A DNA stretch of 9,505 nucleotides from an uncultured Rhizobiaceae group bacterium (lineage in GTDB: Bacteria; Pseudomonadota; Alphaproteobacteria; Rhizobiales; Rhizobiaceae). Position 1 is the first letter of the stretch. Each line of letters opens with the position of its first letter. This document shows positions 1 to 6,156 of the stretch, one piece after another. Under the pieces are notes generated by a model. The model was not told the origin of the DNA, ran no database searches, and saw only the letters and a program-made list of their open reading frames with translations. The translations under genes and the position numbers were made by a program. Where the stretch lies: contig CALLHT010000138.1 in assembly GCA_938009335.1 (NCBI GenBank), positions 1-9,505 on the forward strand, in the 5' to 3' direction.

Positions 1-46
1 GGCAGATAAGGAAAGCGCCGAATTTCTGGAAAATCTTGCCAGGTAA
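1..46 (+). CDS. Possible C-terminal end of an unidentified plus-strand gene (partial)
   Basis: From base 2 one frame reads ADKESAEFLENLAR and then stops at TAA (44-46). The composition (charged and amphipathic, ordinary codons) resembles a real protein tail, and a gene here would be convergent with the ABC-F gene, whose stop lies 34 bases further on. Only 14 residues are visible, so no family can be assigned. The frame could also be open by chance. Confidence 0.35.
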   Translation, partial: ADKESAEFLENLAR

Positions 47-80
47 ATATACCCGTTTTGGTTTGAGGGCATAACGCTTG

Positions 81-1961
81 CTATCCTTGCGCCTCTAGCT
101 CCGCACCAAGCTGCAACCATTCCTCCTCAACTTGTGCCAACATGCCTTGCGCTGCAGCGCGTTGTTTTGCAAACTTAGTGGCTTTTTCCGGATAATTTTC
201 GTAAATCCCGGGCGTCGCAAGGCTTGAATCAAGTTTTCCAAGTGCTTCTTCAAGCTTTTGAATTTGCTTCTCTTTCTTGGAGATTTCTGACTTTATGTGC
301 GCAAGGTTCGCGCGTTTTTCGGCCGCTTCTTTTTTGCTTTGATGTTTGGTTTTTGGCTTTTCGGCACTTTCGTCTTTGCTCGAATTTTGCTTGCGGCTAA
401 TGCTCAGAACCAGTTTGCGATAGGCTTCCATATCGCCGTCATAGGCCCCGACCTTGCCATCATGCACAAGCCATAAACGGTCCATTGTAGCATCGATCAA
501 ATGCCGGTCGTGGCTGATGAGAATAACCGCACCTTTGAACTCGTTGATGCCATGCACAAGTGCTTCGCGGGCGCTCACGTCGAGGTGGTTGGTTGGCTCA
601 TCCAGGATCAAAAGATCAGGCCCATGGAAAGTGCAAAGCCCCAGCAGAAGACGTGCCTTCTCGCCGCCGGAAAGGTTCGCACATTTGGTTTCCATGCGCT
701 CATGGTTGAGGCCGAGCTGAGCGACCTTGGAGCGAACCTTTGCTTCAGGCGCATGCAGCATAAGCGGGCGGATATGATCAATCGGCGTTTGGTCTGCATG
801 CAGGTCATCCATCTGATGTTGTGCAAACATGGCAACCTTAATCTTCGGCGCTTTGACGAGCGTGCCGTCTACATGCGGAAGGCGGTCTGACAAGAGTTTT
901 GCAAAGGTCGATTTCCCATTTCCATTTGCACCAAGAAGTGCGATGCGGTCATCGGCGTCGATGTTCAATTTGATCTGCGAGAGGATAGATGTTTCCGATG
1001 TGTATCCGCATTTTACATTCTCCAATTTGATCATCGGAGAGGCGGATAGTCGTTCTGGATTTGGAAATTGAATCGGCATGGTGCCGCTCTCTTCCAAAAG
1101 AGCAGGCGGGCGCAGTTTGGCAATTGCCTTGAGTTTCGATTGTGCTTGCTTTGCCTTAGAAGCTTTATAGCGAAAGCGATCCACAAAGGCTTGCATGTGA
1201 GCCGCTTGTGCTTCCACCTTGGCACGGGTTTTTTCAGCCAATTCGCGTTGCTCAGCCCGTAGCTTCTCAAACGCATCATACCCGCCTTTGTATAGATTGA
1301 GCTTCTGACCTTCCATGTGGATGATCGTGTCAACGGCCGTATTCAACAAATCGCGGTCGTGGCTGATAATAAGAACGGTACCCGGATATCGCGAGATATA
1401 ATTCTCCAGCCAAAGCGTGCCTTCCAGATCGAGATAGTTGGTCGGCTCATCGAGTAGGAGAAGGTCAGGCTGCGAGAAGAGAACGCTCGCCAAGGCCACG
1501 CGCATGCGCCACCCGCCGGAAAATGAACTTGCCGGGCGCATCTGCGCTTCCGAATTAAAGCCAAGCCCTGAGAGAATGGTTGCCGCGCGTGATTCTGCAG
1601 AATGCGCTTCAATGTCTGTGAGGCGTTCCTGAATTTCCGAAATGCGCGTTGGGTCTGTCTCGGTTTCGGCTTCCGCCTGTAGTCTGGTTAGTTCTTCATC
1701 CGCCTTGAGAACAATTTGCAGCAGATTTTCTTCTGTGCCGGGTGCTTCTTGCGCTACTTGACCAATCCGCCAGCCGCGCGCAAGTTCAATCGAGCCCGTT
1801 TCCGTTGGATGGTCCTTGGTGATCGCCTTAAAGAGCGTGGTTTTCCCGCAGCCATTACGACCGACAAGGCCAGCGCGGGCGCCTTTGGGCAAGGTCATAG
1901 ACGCGTTTTCCAGCAGTGGGCGGCCAACAATATGAAGCGTAAGGTCAGTTAGTTTAAGCAT
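81..1961 (-). CDS. yheS: ABC-F family ATPase, YheS subfamily (ribosome-associated translation factor)
   Basis: A 626-residue soluble protein with two ABC ATPase domains in one chain and no membrane segments. Domain 1 shows Walker A GRNGCGKT (34-41), signature FSGGW (about 147-151), Walker B LLLLDEP (D171, E172) and H-loop His201. Domain 2 shows Walker A GANGNGKS (344-351), signature LSGGEK (about 430-435), Walker B LLILDEP (D454, E455) and H-loop His484. The charged linker at about 225-310, with DRFRYKASKAKQAQSK, is the P-site interaction motif of ABC-F proteins. A Lys/Glu-rich C-terminal coiled coil (about 525-626) follows. Both catalytic glutamates are present, so it should be an active ATPase. 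Layout, length and motifs match E. coli YheS more closely than Uup or EttA. ABC-F proteins bind the ribosomal E site and relieve stalled or slow translation; this is family knowledge. The start has AAGG five bases upstream. The gene is divergent from ndk across about 106 bases. No clear terminator follows its stop. Confidence 0.92.
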   Translation of the reverse strand: MLKLTDLTLHIVGRPLLENASMTLPKGARAGLVGRNGCGKTTLFKAITKDHPTETGSIELARGWRIGQVAQEAPGTEENLLQIVLKADEELTRLQAEAETETDPTRISEIQERLTDIEAHSAESRAATILSGLGFNSEAQMRPASSFSGGWRMRVALASVLFSQPDLLLLDEPTNYLDLEGTLWLENYISRYPGTVLIISHDRDLLNTAVDTIIHMEGQKLNLYKGGYDAFEKLRAEQRELAEKTRAKVEAQAAHMQAFVDRFRYKASKAKQAQSKLKAIAKLRPPALLEESGTMPIQFPNPERLSASPMIKLENVKCGYTSETSILSQIKLNIDADDRIALLGANGNGKSTFAKLLSDRLPHVDGTLVKAPKIKVAMFAQHQMDDLHADQTPIDHIRPLMLHAPEAKVRSKVAQLGLNHERMETKCANLSGGEKARLLLGLCTFHGPDLLILDEPTNHLDVSAREALVHGINEFKGAVILISHDRHLIDATMDRLWLVHDGKVGAYDGDMEAYRKLVLSISRKQNSSKDESAEKPKTKHQSKKEAAEKRANLAHIKSEISKKEKQIQKLEEALGKLDSSLATPGIYENYPEKATKFAKQRAAAQGMLAQVEEEWLQLGAELEAQG

Positions 1962-1999
1962 GATGCCCTTGTGACTGTTAAGTTGTGTAAAATCAACAC

Positions 2000-2028
2000 T
2001 TGAAGCGGAATGCTACCGCGCGTATAAG
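2000..2028 (+). promoter_or_regulatory. Predicted sigma-70-type promoter of ndk with GC-rich discriminator
   Basis: A -35 TTGAAG (2000-2005) and a -10 TATAAG (2023-2028) are separated by 17 bases. The start of transcription would be near 2035, leaving a leader of about 33 bases. The bases between -10 and start are CGCCGC, a GC-rich discriminator of the kind associated with growth-rate or stringent control. The ndk ribosome binding site AGGA lies at 2056-2059. Confidence 0.65.
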
Positions 2029-2067
2029 CGCCGCAAATCTCTCCCTCAATTTGACAGGACATGACAC

Positions 2068-2490
2068 ATGGCGATCGAACGCACATTTTCAATGATCAAA
2101 CCAGACGCAACAAAGCGCAACCTAACAGGCGCTATCACAGCCAAGCTTGAAGAAGCTGGCCTCCGTGTTGTTGCAGCAAAACGCATTCACATGAGCCTTG
2201 CTCAGGCACAAGCATTCTACGCCGTGCACTCAGAGCGCCCGTTCTTTGGTGAGTTGACTGAATTCATGTCTTCAGGCCCAACCGTTGTTCAGGTTCTTGA
2301 AGGTGAAAACGCTATCCTTAAAAACCGCGAAGTCATGGGTGCAACAAACCCGGCAGAAGCAGATGAAGGCACAATCCGTAAAGAATTCGCGCTTTCATTG
2401 GGCGAAAACTCAGTACACGGTTCAGATGCACCTGAAACAGCTGCAGAAGAAATCGCATTCTGGTTTGGCGGCAACGAGATCGTTGGCTAA
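2068..2490 (+). CDS. ndk: Nucleoside diphosphate kinase
   Basis: A 140-residue protein, the normal bacterial NDK length. It transfers the gamma phosphate of ATP to nucleoside diphosphates through a phospho-histidine, balancing the cytosolic NTP and dNTP pools. The N-terminal ERTFSMIKPDA carries the nucleotide-binding Lys11. The active-site block NSVHGSD places the phosphorylated histidine at His117. The helix-rich middle with FYAVHSERPFF and the C-terminal EIAFWF are also typical. The ATG at 2068 has AGGA eight bases upstream; an earlier ATG at 2061 is out of frame. Codon use leans to GCA for alanine and is more uniform than in the neighbours, fitting a well-expressed housekeeping gene. It is monocistronic, with its own promoter and a strong terminator directly downstream. 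The identification is secure. Confidence 0.98.
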   Translation: MAIERTFSMIKPDATKRNLTGAITAKLEEAGLRVVAAKRIHMSLAQAQAFYAVHSERPFFGELTEFMSSGPTVVQVLEGENAILKNREVMGATNPAEADEGTIRKEFALSLGENSVHGSDAPETAAEEIAFWFGGNEIVG

Positions 2491-2513
2491 TCCAAACATT
2501 TTGATTTGAATGC

Positions 2514-2540
2514 AAAAAGCCGGGCAATGCCCGGCTTTTT
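2514..2540. terminator. Bidirectional rho-independent terminator between ndk and the yiaAB gene
   Basis: GCCGGGC (2519-2525), loop AAT and GCCCGGC (2529-2535) form a 7-bp GC stem. It is flanked by A5 (2514-2518) and T5 (2536-2540), giving a T-run on either strand. It lies 23 bases past the ndk stop and 20 bases past the stop of the convergent minus-strand gene, so it can end both transcripts. Confidence 0.93.
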
Positions 2541-2560
2541 CGTTTTAGGTTTGTTTCTTT

Positions 2561-2845
2561 TTATTCATCGCTCTCGGTATATTCAGTCAGAAGCTTTTCA
2601 GTTTTCGCGTCTTCCAGCTTGTTGTAGATGCGCTGTGATTCATGGTCGTCGCGCAGCATCTTGGTCACTGAGATCGCCGTATGCACAAGCATTAAGGAAG
2701 CCATTGCATAGAAGCCTTTGGCGGCGAAGCTTGCTTCCATGAAGTAGATTCCGCCTGCCTGCATCAGAGCTGCAATGCCGAATGAGGCCATTGTGAACAT
2801 TTTGAAAGCGTGTGAGTCTTTTGGTGCGTAGTTAGGGTTATTCAT
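2561..2845 (-). CDS. YiaA/YiaB-like two-helix inner-membrane protein
   Basis: A 94-residue protein with two hydrophobic helices, about residues 15-36 and 42-62. Between them is a short glycine-containing turn, and a charged cytosolic tail rich in Glu/Lys (about 63-94) follows. The segment after helix 2, TKMLRDDHES, resembles the conserved Arg-Asp element of the YiaA/YiaB two-helix family, whose biochemical role is not known. The frame stays open far upstream, but the ATG at 2845 is preferred because GGAG lies about nine bases before it and the protein then begins at the start of the recognisable family region. It lies 58 bases downstream of the pspA-like gene on the same strand with no terminator between, so the two are probably co-transcribed. 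This suggests a membrane partner or envelope-stress role, which is inference. Confidence 0.82.
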   Translation of the reverse strand: MNNPNYAPKDSHAFKMFTMASFGIAALMQAGGIYFMEASFAAKGFYAMASLMLVHTAISVTKMLRDDHESQRIYNKLEDAKTEKLLTEYTESDE

Positions 2846-2879
2846 TTGAGTTACTCCGTTAGTTAGATGTGTTGTTTGT

Positions 2880-2895
2880 TTGATTGATTGATTGA
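2880..2895. repeat. Short tandem repeat (TTGA)x4 in the pspA-yiaAB spacer
   Basis: Four perfect tandem copies of TTGA on the plus strand, read as TCAA on the coding strand, lie in the 58-base spacer between the pspA-like stop and the yiaAB start. They are upstream of the yiaAB ribosome binding site. Unit-number changes would alter spacer length but not the frame of either gene. Confidence 0.85.
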
Positions 2896-2903
2896 GGTTT
2901 GGG

Positions 2904-3602
2904 TTAGTCTTGTTTCTTGGATTTTTTTGCCGTCTTCTTTTGAAGGCGAGCCAGAACCTGATCTGCCGTTGACGTGATCGGAGCGCCGCATCCTGCTTCA
3001 GAAAGCTTCTGGGCGATTGCCTCCGGATTGTTCTCCTCCGACATCTCATCCAGCGCATTGGTAGCTGCATCCATTTCCATTTGGCGTTCGCGCAGACGGG
3101 TGAGGGTGCTTTCCGCATCTTGTAGGGCAGAGAGGCCGGAATTCGGTGCCGATTGGCGTAGGCGCTGCGTTTTGTCTGTTGCATCCGCAATGCGTTGGCC
3201 GCGTTTCAGATCTCTAAGACGCGCCTCTGACTGAAGCACAACACGCTTCAAACGCTCTATTTCTTTAGTGAAACTTGATTGAGCCTGCTCTGATGCATCT
3301 CTTTCTGCTTCAAGAATGGCGATTGCTTCCGCCGCTTCTTTAGCCAGTCCATCTTCACCCTGTTCGAGCGCTGCGATGGTGCGGGCTTCCAGGTCTTCAA
3401 TTCGTGCCGCAAGCTTTGCGTGTTGACGCTTTTCCTGCTCATTTTGAGCCATCGCGATGGCAACTGCTTTTTTTGCTGAGGACACTGCATCCGCGCTGTC
3501 TCTGATTTGTTGGCGAAGGATGACCATTGCATTGCGGTCAACCACACCTTGGGCAGCTTCGTGTGAGGTTCCTCTAATAAGTGCAAACATTGATTTGAAC
3601 AT
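2904..3602 (-). CDS. pspA: PspA/IM30 (Vipp1-like) family membrane-maintenance protein
   Basis: A 232-residue, almost wholly helical protein, close to the usual size of PspA (about 220-230). The N-terminal MFKSMFALIRG can form the amphipathic helix that members of this family insert into stressed membranes. NAMVILRQQIRDSADAV (about 24-40) matches the conserved first part of the ESCRT-III-like hairpin, followed by long Ala/Glu/Lys/Arg-rich coiled coil to about residue 180. The C-terminus is unusually lysine-rich (QKKTAKKSKKQD). No signal peptide is present. Known members polymerise on the inner membrane and limit proton leakage; this is family knowledge. The start has AGGAG about nine bases upstream. 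It heads a minus-strand operon with the YiaA/B-like gene and is divergent from the TetR-family gene, with operator-like repeats in its promoter. No pspB, pspC or pspF is visible nearby. A run of seven A bases (2922-2928 on the plus strand as T) lies near the 3' end. Confidence 0.88.
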   Translation of the reverse strand: MFKSMFALIRGTSHEAAQGVVDRNAMVILRQQIRDSADAVSSAKKAVAIAMAQNEQEKRQHAKLAARIEDLEARTIAALEQGEDGLAKEAAEAIAILEAERDASEQAQSSFTKEIERLKRVVLQSEARLRDLKRGQRIADATDKTQRLRQSAPNSGLSALQDAESTLTRLRERQMEMDAATNALDEMSEENNPEAIAQKLSEAGCGAPITSTADQVLARLQKKTAKKSKKQD

Positions 3603-3618
3603 TTGTTTCTCTCCTGTT

Positions 3619-3633
3619 ATGAACGACGTTCAT
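3619..3633. promoter_or_regulatory. Operator-like inverted repeat 1 (pspA leader)
   Basis: A perfect palindrome with 7-bp arms and a one-base centre: ATGAACG, A, CGTTCAT. It shares the core TGAAC-N3-GTTCA with two further sites in the same gap. It sits at the predicted pspA transcription start, between the -10 and the ribosome binding site, where a bound repressor would block initiation. Confidence 0.8.
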
Positions 3634-3640
3634 GAAGTGC

Positions 3641-3668
3641 AATATACAGAAAAATGAACGGCGTTCAA
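3641..3668 (-). promoter_or_regulatory. Predicted pspA-yiaAB promoter
   Basis: On the minus strand a -35 TTGAAC (3668-3663) and a -10 TATATT (3646-3641) are separated by 16 bases. Transcription would start near 3634. The -35 lies within operator-like repeat 2, and the start point abuts repeat 1, as expected for a directly repressed sigma-70-type promoter. No sigma-54 type -24/-12 element (GG-N10-GC) stands out. Confidence 0.6.
3654..3668. promoter_or_regulatory. Operator-like inverted repeat 2 (over the pspA -35)
   Basis: ATGAACG, G, CGTTCAA: the inner 6-bp arms (3655-3667) are perfect and only the outermost pair differs. Its centre (3661) is 35 bases from that of repeat 1 (3626) and 23 bases from that of repeat 3 (3684). 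It overlaps the predicted -35 of pspA. Confidence 0.8.
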
Positions 3669-3673
3669 GTATT

Positions 3674-3694
3674 ATTTTGAACAATGTTCAAAAT
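3674..3694. promoter_or_regulatory. Operator-like inverted repeat 3 (upstream of tetR)
   Basis: A perfect palindrome with 10-bp arms around one base: ATTTTGAACA, A, TGTTCAAAAT. It is the longest of the three TGAAC-N3-GTTCA sites. It ends one base before the GAGGA ribosome binding site of the TetR-family gene. A weak -10-like TATTAT (3670-3675) overlaps its left edge. This position fits autoregulation by the adjacent TetR protein. Confidence 0.85.
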
Positions 3695-3710
3695 CGAGGA
3701 TTGATGGTTA

Positions 3711-4313
3711 ATGGTTGGTAAACGAGAAGCCAAACGCGAAGAGTTAAAAGCAAGCCTGATGAAGGCAGCTACAGGCATCATGGAAGAAGAGGGCGTGCGG
3801 GCGCTAAACGCCAGAAATGTCACTGGGATTGCAGGCTGTGCTTTGGGCAGTCTTTATACGGCCTTTAAAGATCTTGATGATTTGATCGTTCATGTGAACA
3901 GCCAAACACTGCGCGCATTAGGCGAAGCACTGCGTCAGGACGTGATGAGTTTAGAAGACCCGGTAGATATTTTGAAAGCTTTGGCGCGGGGCTATGTCAA
4001 ATTTGCGCAAGAAAATTTCCGGCTTTGGAATGCATTGTTTGAATATGCAGATATGACCTCAGATGTGCCGGAATGGCATGAGAAAGAGCAAGCGTTCCTC
4101 ATCAACTTCATCAGAGTGCCTGTCAGCCAGCTCAGTCCGCATTTGCCTGAAGAAGAAGCGATGACCCGCGCGCGTACGCTTTTTGCTGCGGTGCATGGCA
4201 TTGTCGCGTTTAGCCTGCAGCGAAGATATATAGGGCTCGGGCATGATGAGTTGGAACCGGAACTCATCCGTTTCATTGATCAAATGCTGGCTGGGTTGGC
4301 AGAGTCACAATAG
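3711..4313 (+). CDS. TetR/AcrR-family transcriptional regulator with WHG-type C-terminal domain
   Basis: A 200-residue regulator of the usual TetR length. Residues about 10-60 form the three-helix DNA-binding domain. The helix-turn-helix is about 35-54 (NARNVTGIAGCALGSLYTAF), followed by KDLDDLI, the equivalent of the common K-x-x-L element. The C-terminal ligand-binding domain (about 80-190) contains WNALFEY and FAAVHGIVAFSL, resembling the WHG-type TetR C-terminal domain. The ligand cannot be predicted. The ATG at 3711 has GAGGA (3696-3700) about ten bases upstream; an ATG at 3704 is out of frame and stops quickly. It is divergent from the pspA-like gene, and three matching palindromes in the gap make it the likely repressor of both itself and pspA-yiaAB. 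It could also influence the downstream transporter operon by read-through, since 58 bases and no terminator separate them. Confidence 0.9.
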   Translation: MVGKREAKREELKASLMKAATGIMEEEGVRALNARNVTGIAGCALGSLYTAFKDLDDLIVHVNSQTLRALGEALRQDVMSLEDPVDILKALARGYVKFAQENFRLWNALFEYADMTSDVPEWHEKEQAFLINFIRVPVSQLSPHLPEEEAMTRARTLFAAVHGIVAFSLQRRYIGLGHDELEPELIRFIDQMLAGLAESQ

Positions 4314-4334
4314 TCTTACTTCTGAAAAGCCCGT

Positions 4335-4350
4335 CCTTTATAATCAAAGG
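4335..4350 (+). promoter_or_regulatory. Possible -10 element within an inverted repeat, upstream of the transporter operon
   Basis: A perfect -10 hexamer TATAAT (4339-4344) lies 27 bases before the transporter start codon. It is enclosed by an inverted repeat, CCTTT (4335-4339) and AAAGG (4346-4350). No convincing -35 is found at the right distance; the closest sequence is about TTACTT at 4317-4322. An activator-dependent promoter or operator is possible, but a chance match is also possible. Confidence 0.35.
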
Positions 4351-4371
4351 CTGATAGAATCGGAGCCGTTA

Positions 4372-6147
4372 ATGCTTTCTGACCAGAACATACTGTTTGC
4401 CCTATTTGCCGGCGTGTTTGCCATGCTGCTTTGGGGTAGGTGGCGATATGACATCGTGGCCTTCTGTGCGCTTTTGATAGCTCTTGTCCTCGGCGCTGTG
4501 CCGACAGAGGATGCATTTTCAGGTTTCGGGCATCCTGCTACCATCATCGTAGCGTTGGTGTTGATCGTATCACGCGGGCTGCAAAATTCCGGCACGATCG
4601 ATATTATCACGCGTTCGGTGATTGATACGGGCCGTGGTGTTGGGGCACATATATCCATCATGGCATCAACTGGCGCCATACTCTCAGCCTTCATGAATAA
4701 TGTCGCAGCGCTTGCACTCCTGATGCCGGTGGATATTCAAGCTGCAAAGAAAGCAGGGCGTAGCATTCGTGCGACGCTGATGCCTCTTTCTTTTGCCACC
4801 ATTCTGGGCGGCTTGGTCACACTTATTGGAACCCCGCCAAACATCATCATCGCGCAGTATCGTGAAACCTCAGCAGGCGCTCCGTTCCAGATGTTTGATT
4901 TTGCGCCCGTTGGTTTGATTTGCGCGGGCGTGGGGATCGCTTTTGTAGCGCTGTTTGGTTGGCGTCTGGTTCCGGGCAGTCAGGATAAGGTTGATGAGAA
5001 ATCAAGCCCGCTTGATCTTGAAGATTATATCGCTGAGCTTGTTATACCGGAAAAATCAAAAGCTGTTGGCATGCAGGTCAAAGACCTATATCCGGATGGC
5101 GACGAGCATGATTTGGCAATTTTGGGCGTGGTGCGAAACAATCGGCGTCTGCGAGGATTTAGCGCAAGTTTGGAATTGAAACCCAAAGACATGTTGCTGG
5201 TTGAGGCAACCGCAGAAGACATTGACCGTTTTCGGGGTGTCTATTCGCTTGAATTCTTCGGCGAGAAAACCACTAATGAAAAGGCGATTGGCGATCTTCA
5301 ACTCACCGAAATTCTGGTAACGCCTGAAACCCGTATTGTCGGATACGCTGCCATTGATTTGCGTTTGCGCGCTCGCCGTGGTGTCGCGTTGCTGGGGATT
5401 GCGCGGAAAGGACGACGGTTCTCAAAGCGTGTGCGACACGAAAAAATCCGCGTTGGCGATGTGCTGCTTCTGATCGGTCCGCAGGAAAATCTGGACGATA
5501 CGATTACCTGGCTCCATGCCATGCCCCTTGCAGAACGCGGACTTCAGGTTACGCAACACCGTCGTGCCTGGCTGGCTGCTGGCATTTTTGCCGGAGCAAT
5601 CGCGCTTGCCAGTTTCGGGTTTTTGTATCTTGCGGTCGCGCTCGCAATAGTGGTTGCGCTATACGTATTGCTGGATCTCGTACCGATCCGAAACGTATAT
5701 GATTATGTCGAATGGCCGGTGATTGTCTTGTTGGGGTCAATGATCCCACTTGGAACCGCGCTCGAAAATTCCGGCGGTACGGCACTCATTGCACAACAGA
5801 TTGTAGCGGTAACCGATGGATATGCGCCTTGGGTGGTGCTGTCCATCCTGATGGTTGTGGTCATGACCTTATCTGATGTGCTGAACAATACGGCGACTGC
5901 TGTAATCGGTGCGCCGATTGCGGTCGATATTGCAAACCGTTTGGGTGTGAATTCTGATCCGTTCCTGATGGCTGTGGCGATTGCCGCATCATGTGCGTTC
6001 CTTACCCCGATTGGTCATAAGAACAACACGCTCATCATGGGGCCGGGTGGCTACGCATTCGGGGATTATTGGAAAATGGGTCTGCCGTTAGAGTTTATCG
6101 TTATTGGCGCGGCCGTTCCTGCAATCTTAGTGTTCTGGCCATTATAG
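4372..6147 (+). CDS. SLC13-type (DASS/CitMHS superfamily) permease with two RCK_C domains
   Basis: A 591-residue inner-membrane transporter. Hydrophobic segments fill residues 5-200 and 400-591, flanking a soluble central region. That region has two TrkA-C (RCK_C)-like domains, about 217-293 and 308-385, as in SLC13-type permeases. The two inverted membrane halves each show the substrate/ion-binding pattern: SAFMNNVAALALLMP (105-119) with LIGTPPNIII (151-160), and LSDVLNNTATAVIGAP (500-515) with LTPIGHKNNTLIMGPGG (544-560). Relatives carry sulfate, dicarboxylates, citrate or related anions with sodium or protons; the substrate here is not readable. The RCK_C pair may bind a regulatory ligand. 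The start at 4372 is preferred over the in-frame ATG at 4243, because the latter overlaps tetR and CGGAG lies six bases before 4372. It is the first gene of a three-gene operon with two hydrolases, so the cargo is probably their substrate. Confidence 0.88.
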   Translation: MLSDQNILFALFAGVFAMLLWGRWRYDIVAFCALLIALVLGAVPTEDAFSGFGHPATIIVALVLIVSRGLQNSGTIDIITRSVIDTGRGVGAHISIMASTGAILSAFMNNVAALALLMPVDIQAAKKAGRSIRATLMPLSFATILGGLVTLIGTPPNIIIAQYRETSAGAPFQMFDFAPVGLICAGVGIAFVALFGWRLVPGSQDKVDEKSSPLDLEDYIAELVIPEKSKAVGMQVKDLYPDGDEHDLAILGVVRNNRRLRGFSASLELKPKDMLLVEATAEDIDRFRGVYSLEFFGEKTTNEKAIGDLQLTEILVTPETRIVGYAAIDLRLRARRGVALLGIARKGRRFSKRVRHEKIRVGDVLLLIGPQENLDDTITWLHAMPLAERGLQVTQHRRAWLAAGIFAGAIALASFGFLYLAVALAIVVALYVLLDLVPIRNVYDYVEWPVIVLLGSMIPLGTALENSGGTALIAQQIVAVTDGYAPWVVLSILMVVVMTLSDVLNNTATAVIGAPIAVDIANRLGVNSDPFLMAVAIAASCAFLTPIGHKNNTLIMGPGGYAFGDYWKMGLPLEFIVIGAAVPAILVFWPL

Positions 6148-6156
6148 GAGAATGTC

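Noticed and set aside
501..890. Plus-strand open frame of 129 codons opposite the ABC-F gene
   Set aside because: It lies wholly antisense to strongly conserved ABC ATPase motifs, shows no family features, and has no convincing ribosome binding site. It is a shadow frame.
2846..3190. Upstream extension of the YiaA/B-like frame to an earlier ATG
   Set aside because: It would overlap the 3' half of the pspA-like gene out of frame, the extra residues look like low-complexity read-through, and the ATG at 2845 has its own GGAG.
3619..3694. Three spaced repeats considered as a CRISPR-like array
   Set aside because: The units are short palindromes with unequal spacing, no spacer structure and no cas genes. 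Operators explain them better.
3888..3899. GTTCA-TG-TGAAC palindrome inside tetR, resembling the operator half-sites
   Set aside because: The half-sites point the opposite way with a different centre, and the bases simply encode protein. Probably chance.
4243..4371. Earlier in-frame ATG for the SLC13-type transporter
   Set aside because: It would overlap the tetR coding end by 71 bases and add a non-family N-terminus. The ATG at 4372 has CGGAG at proper spacing and starts just before the first membrane helix.
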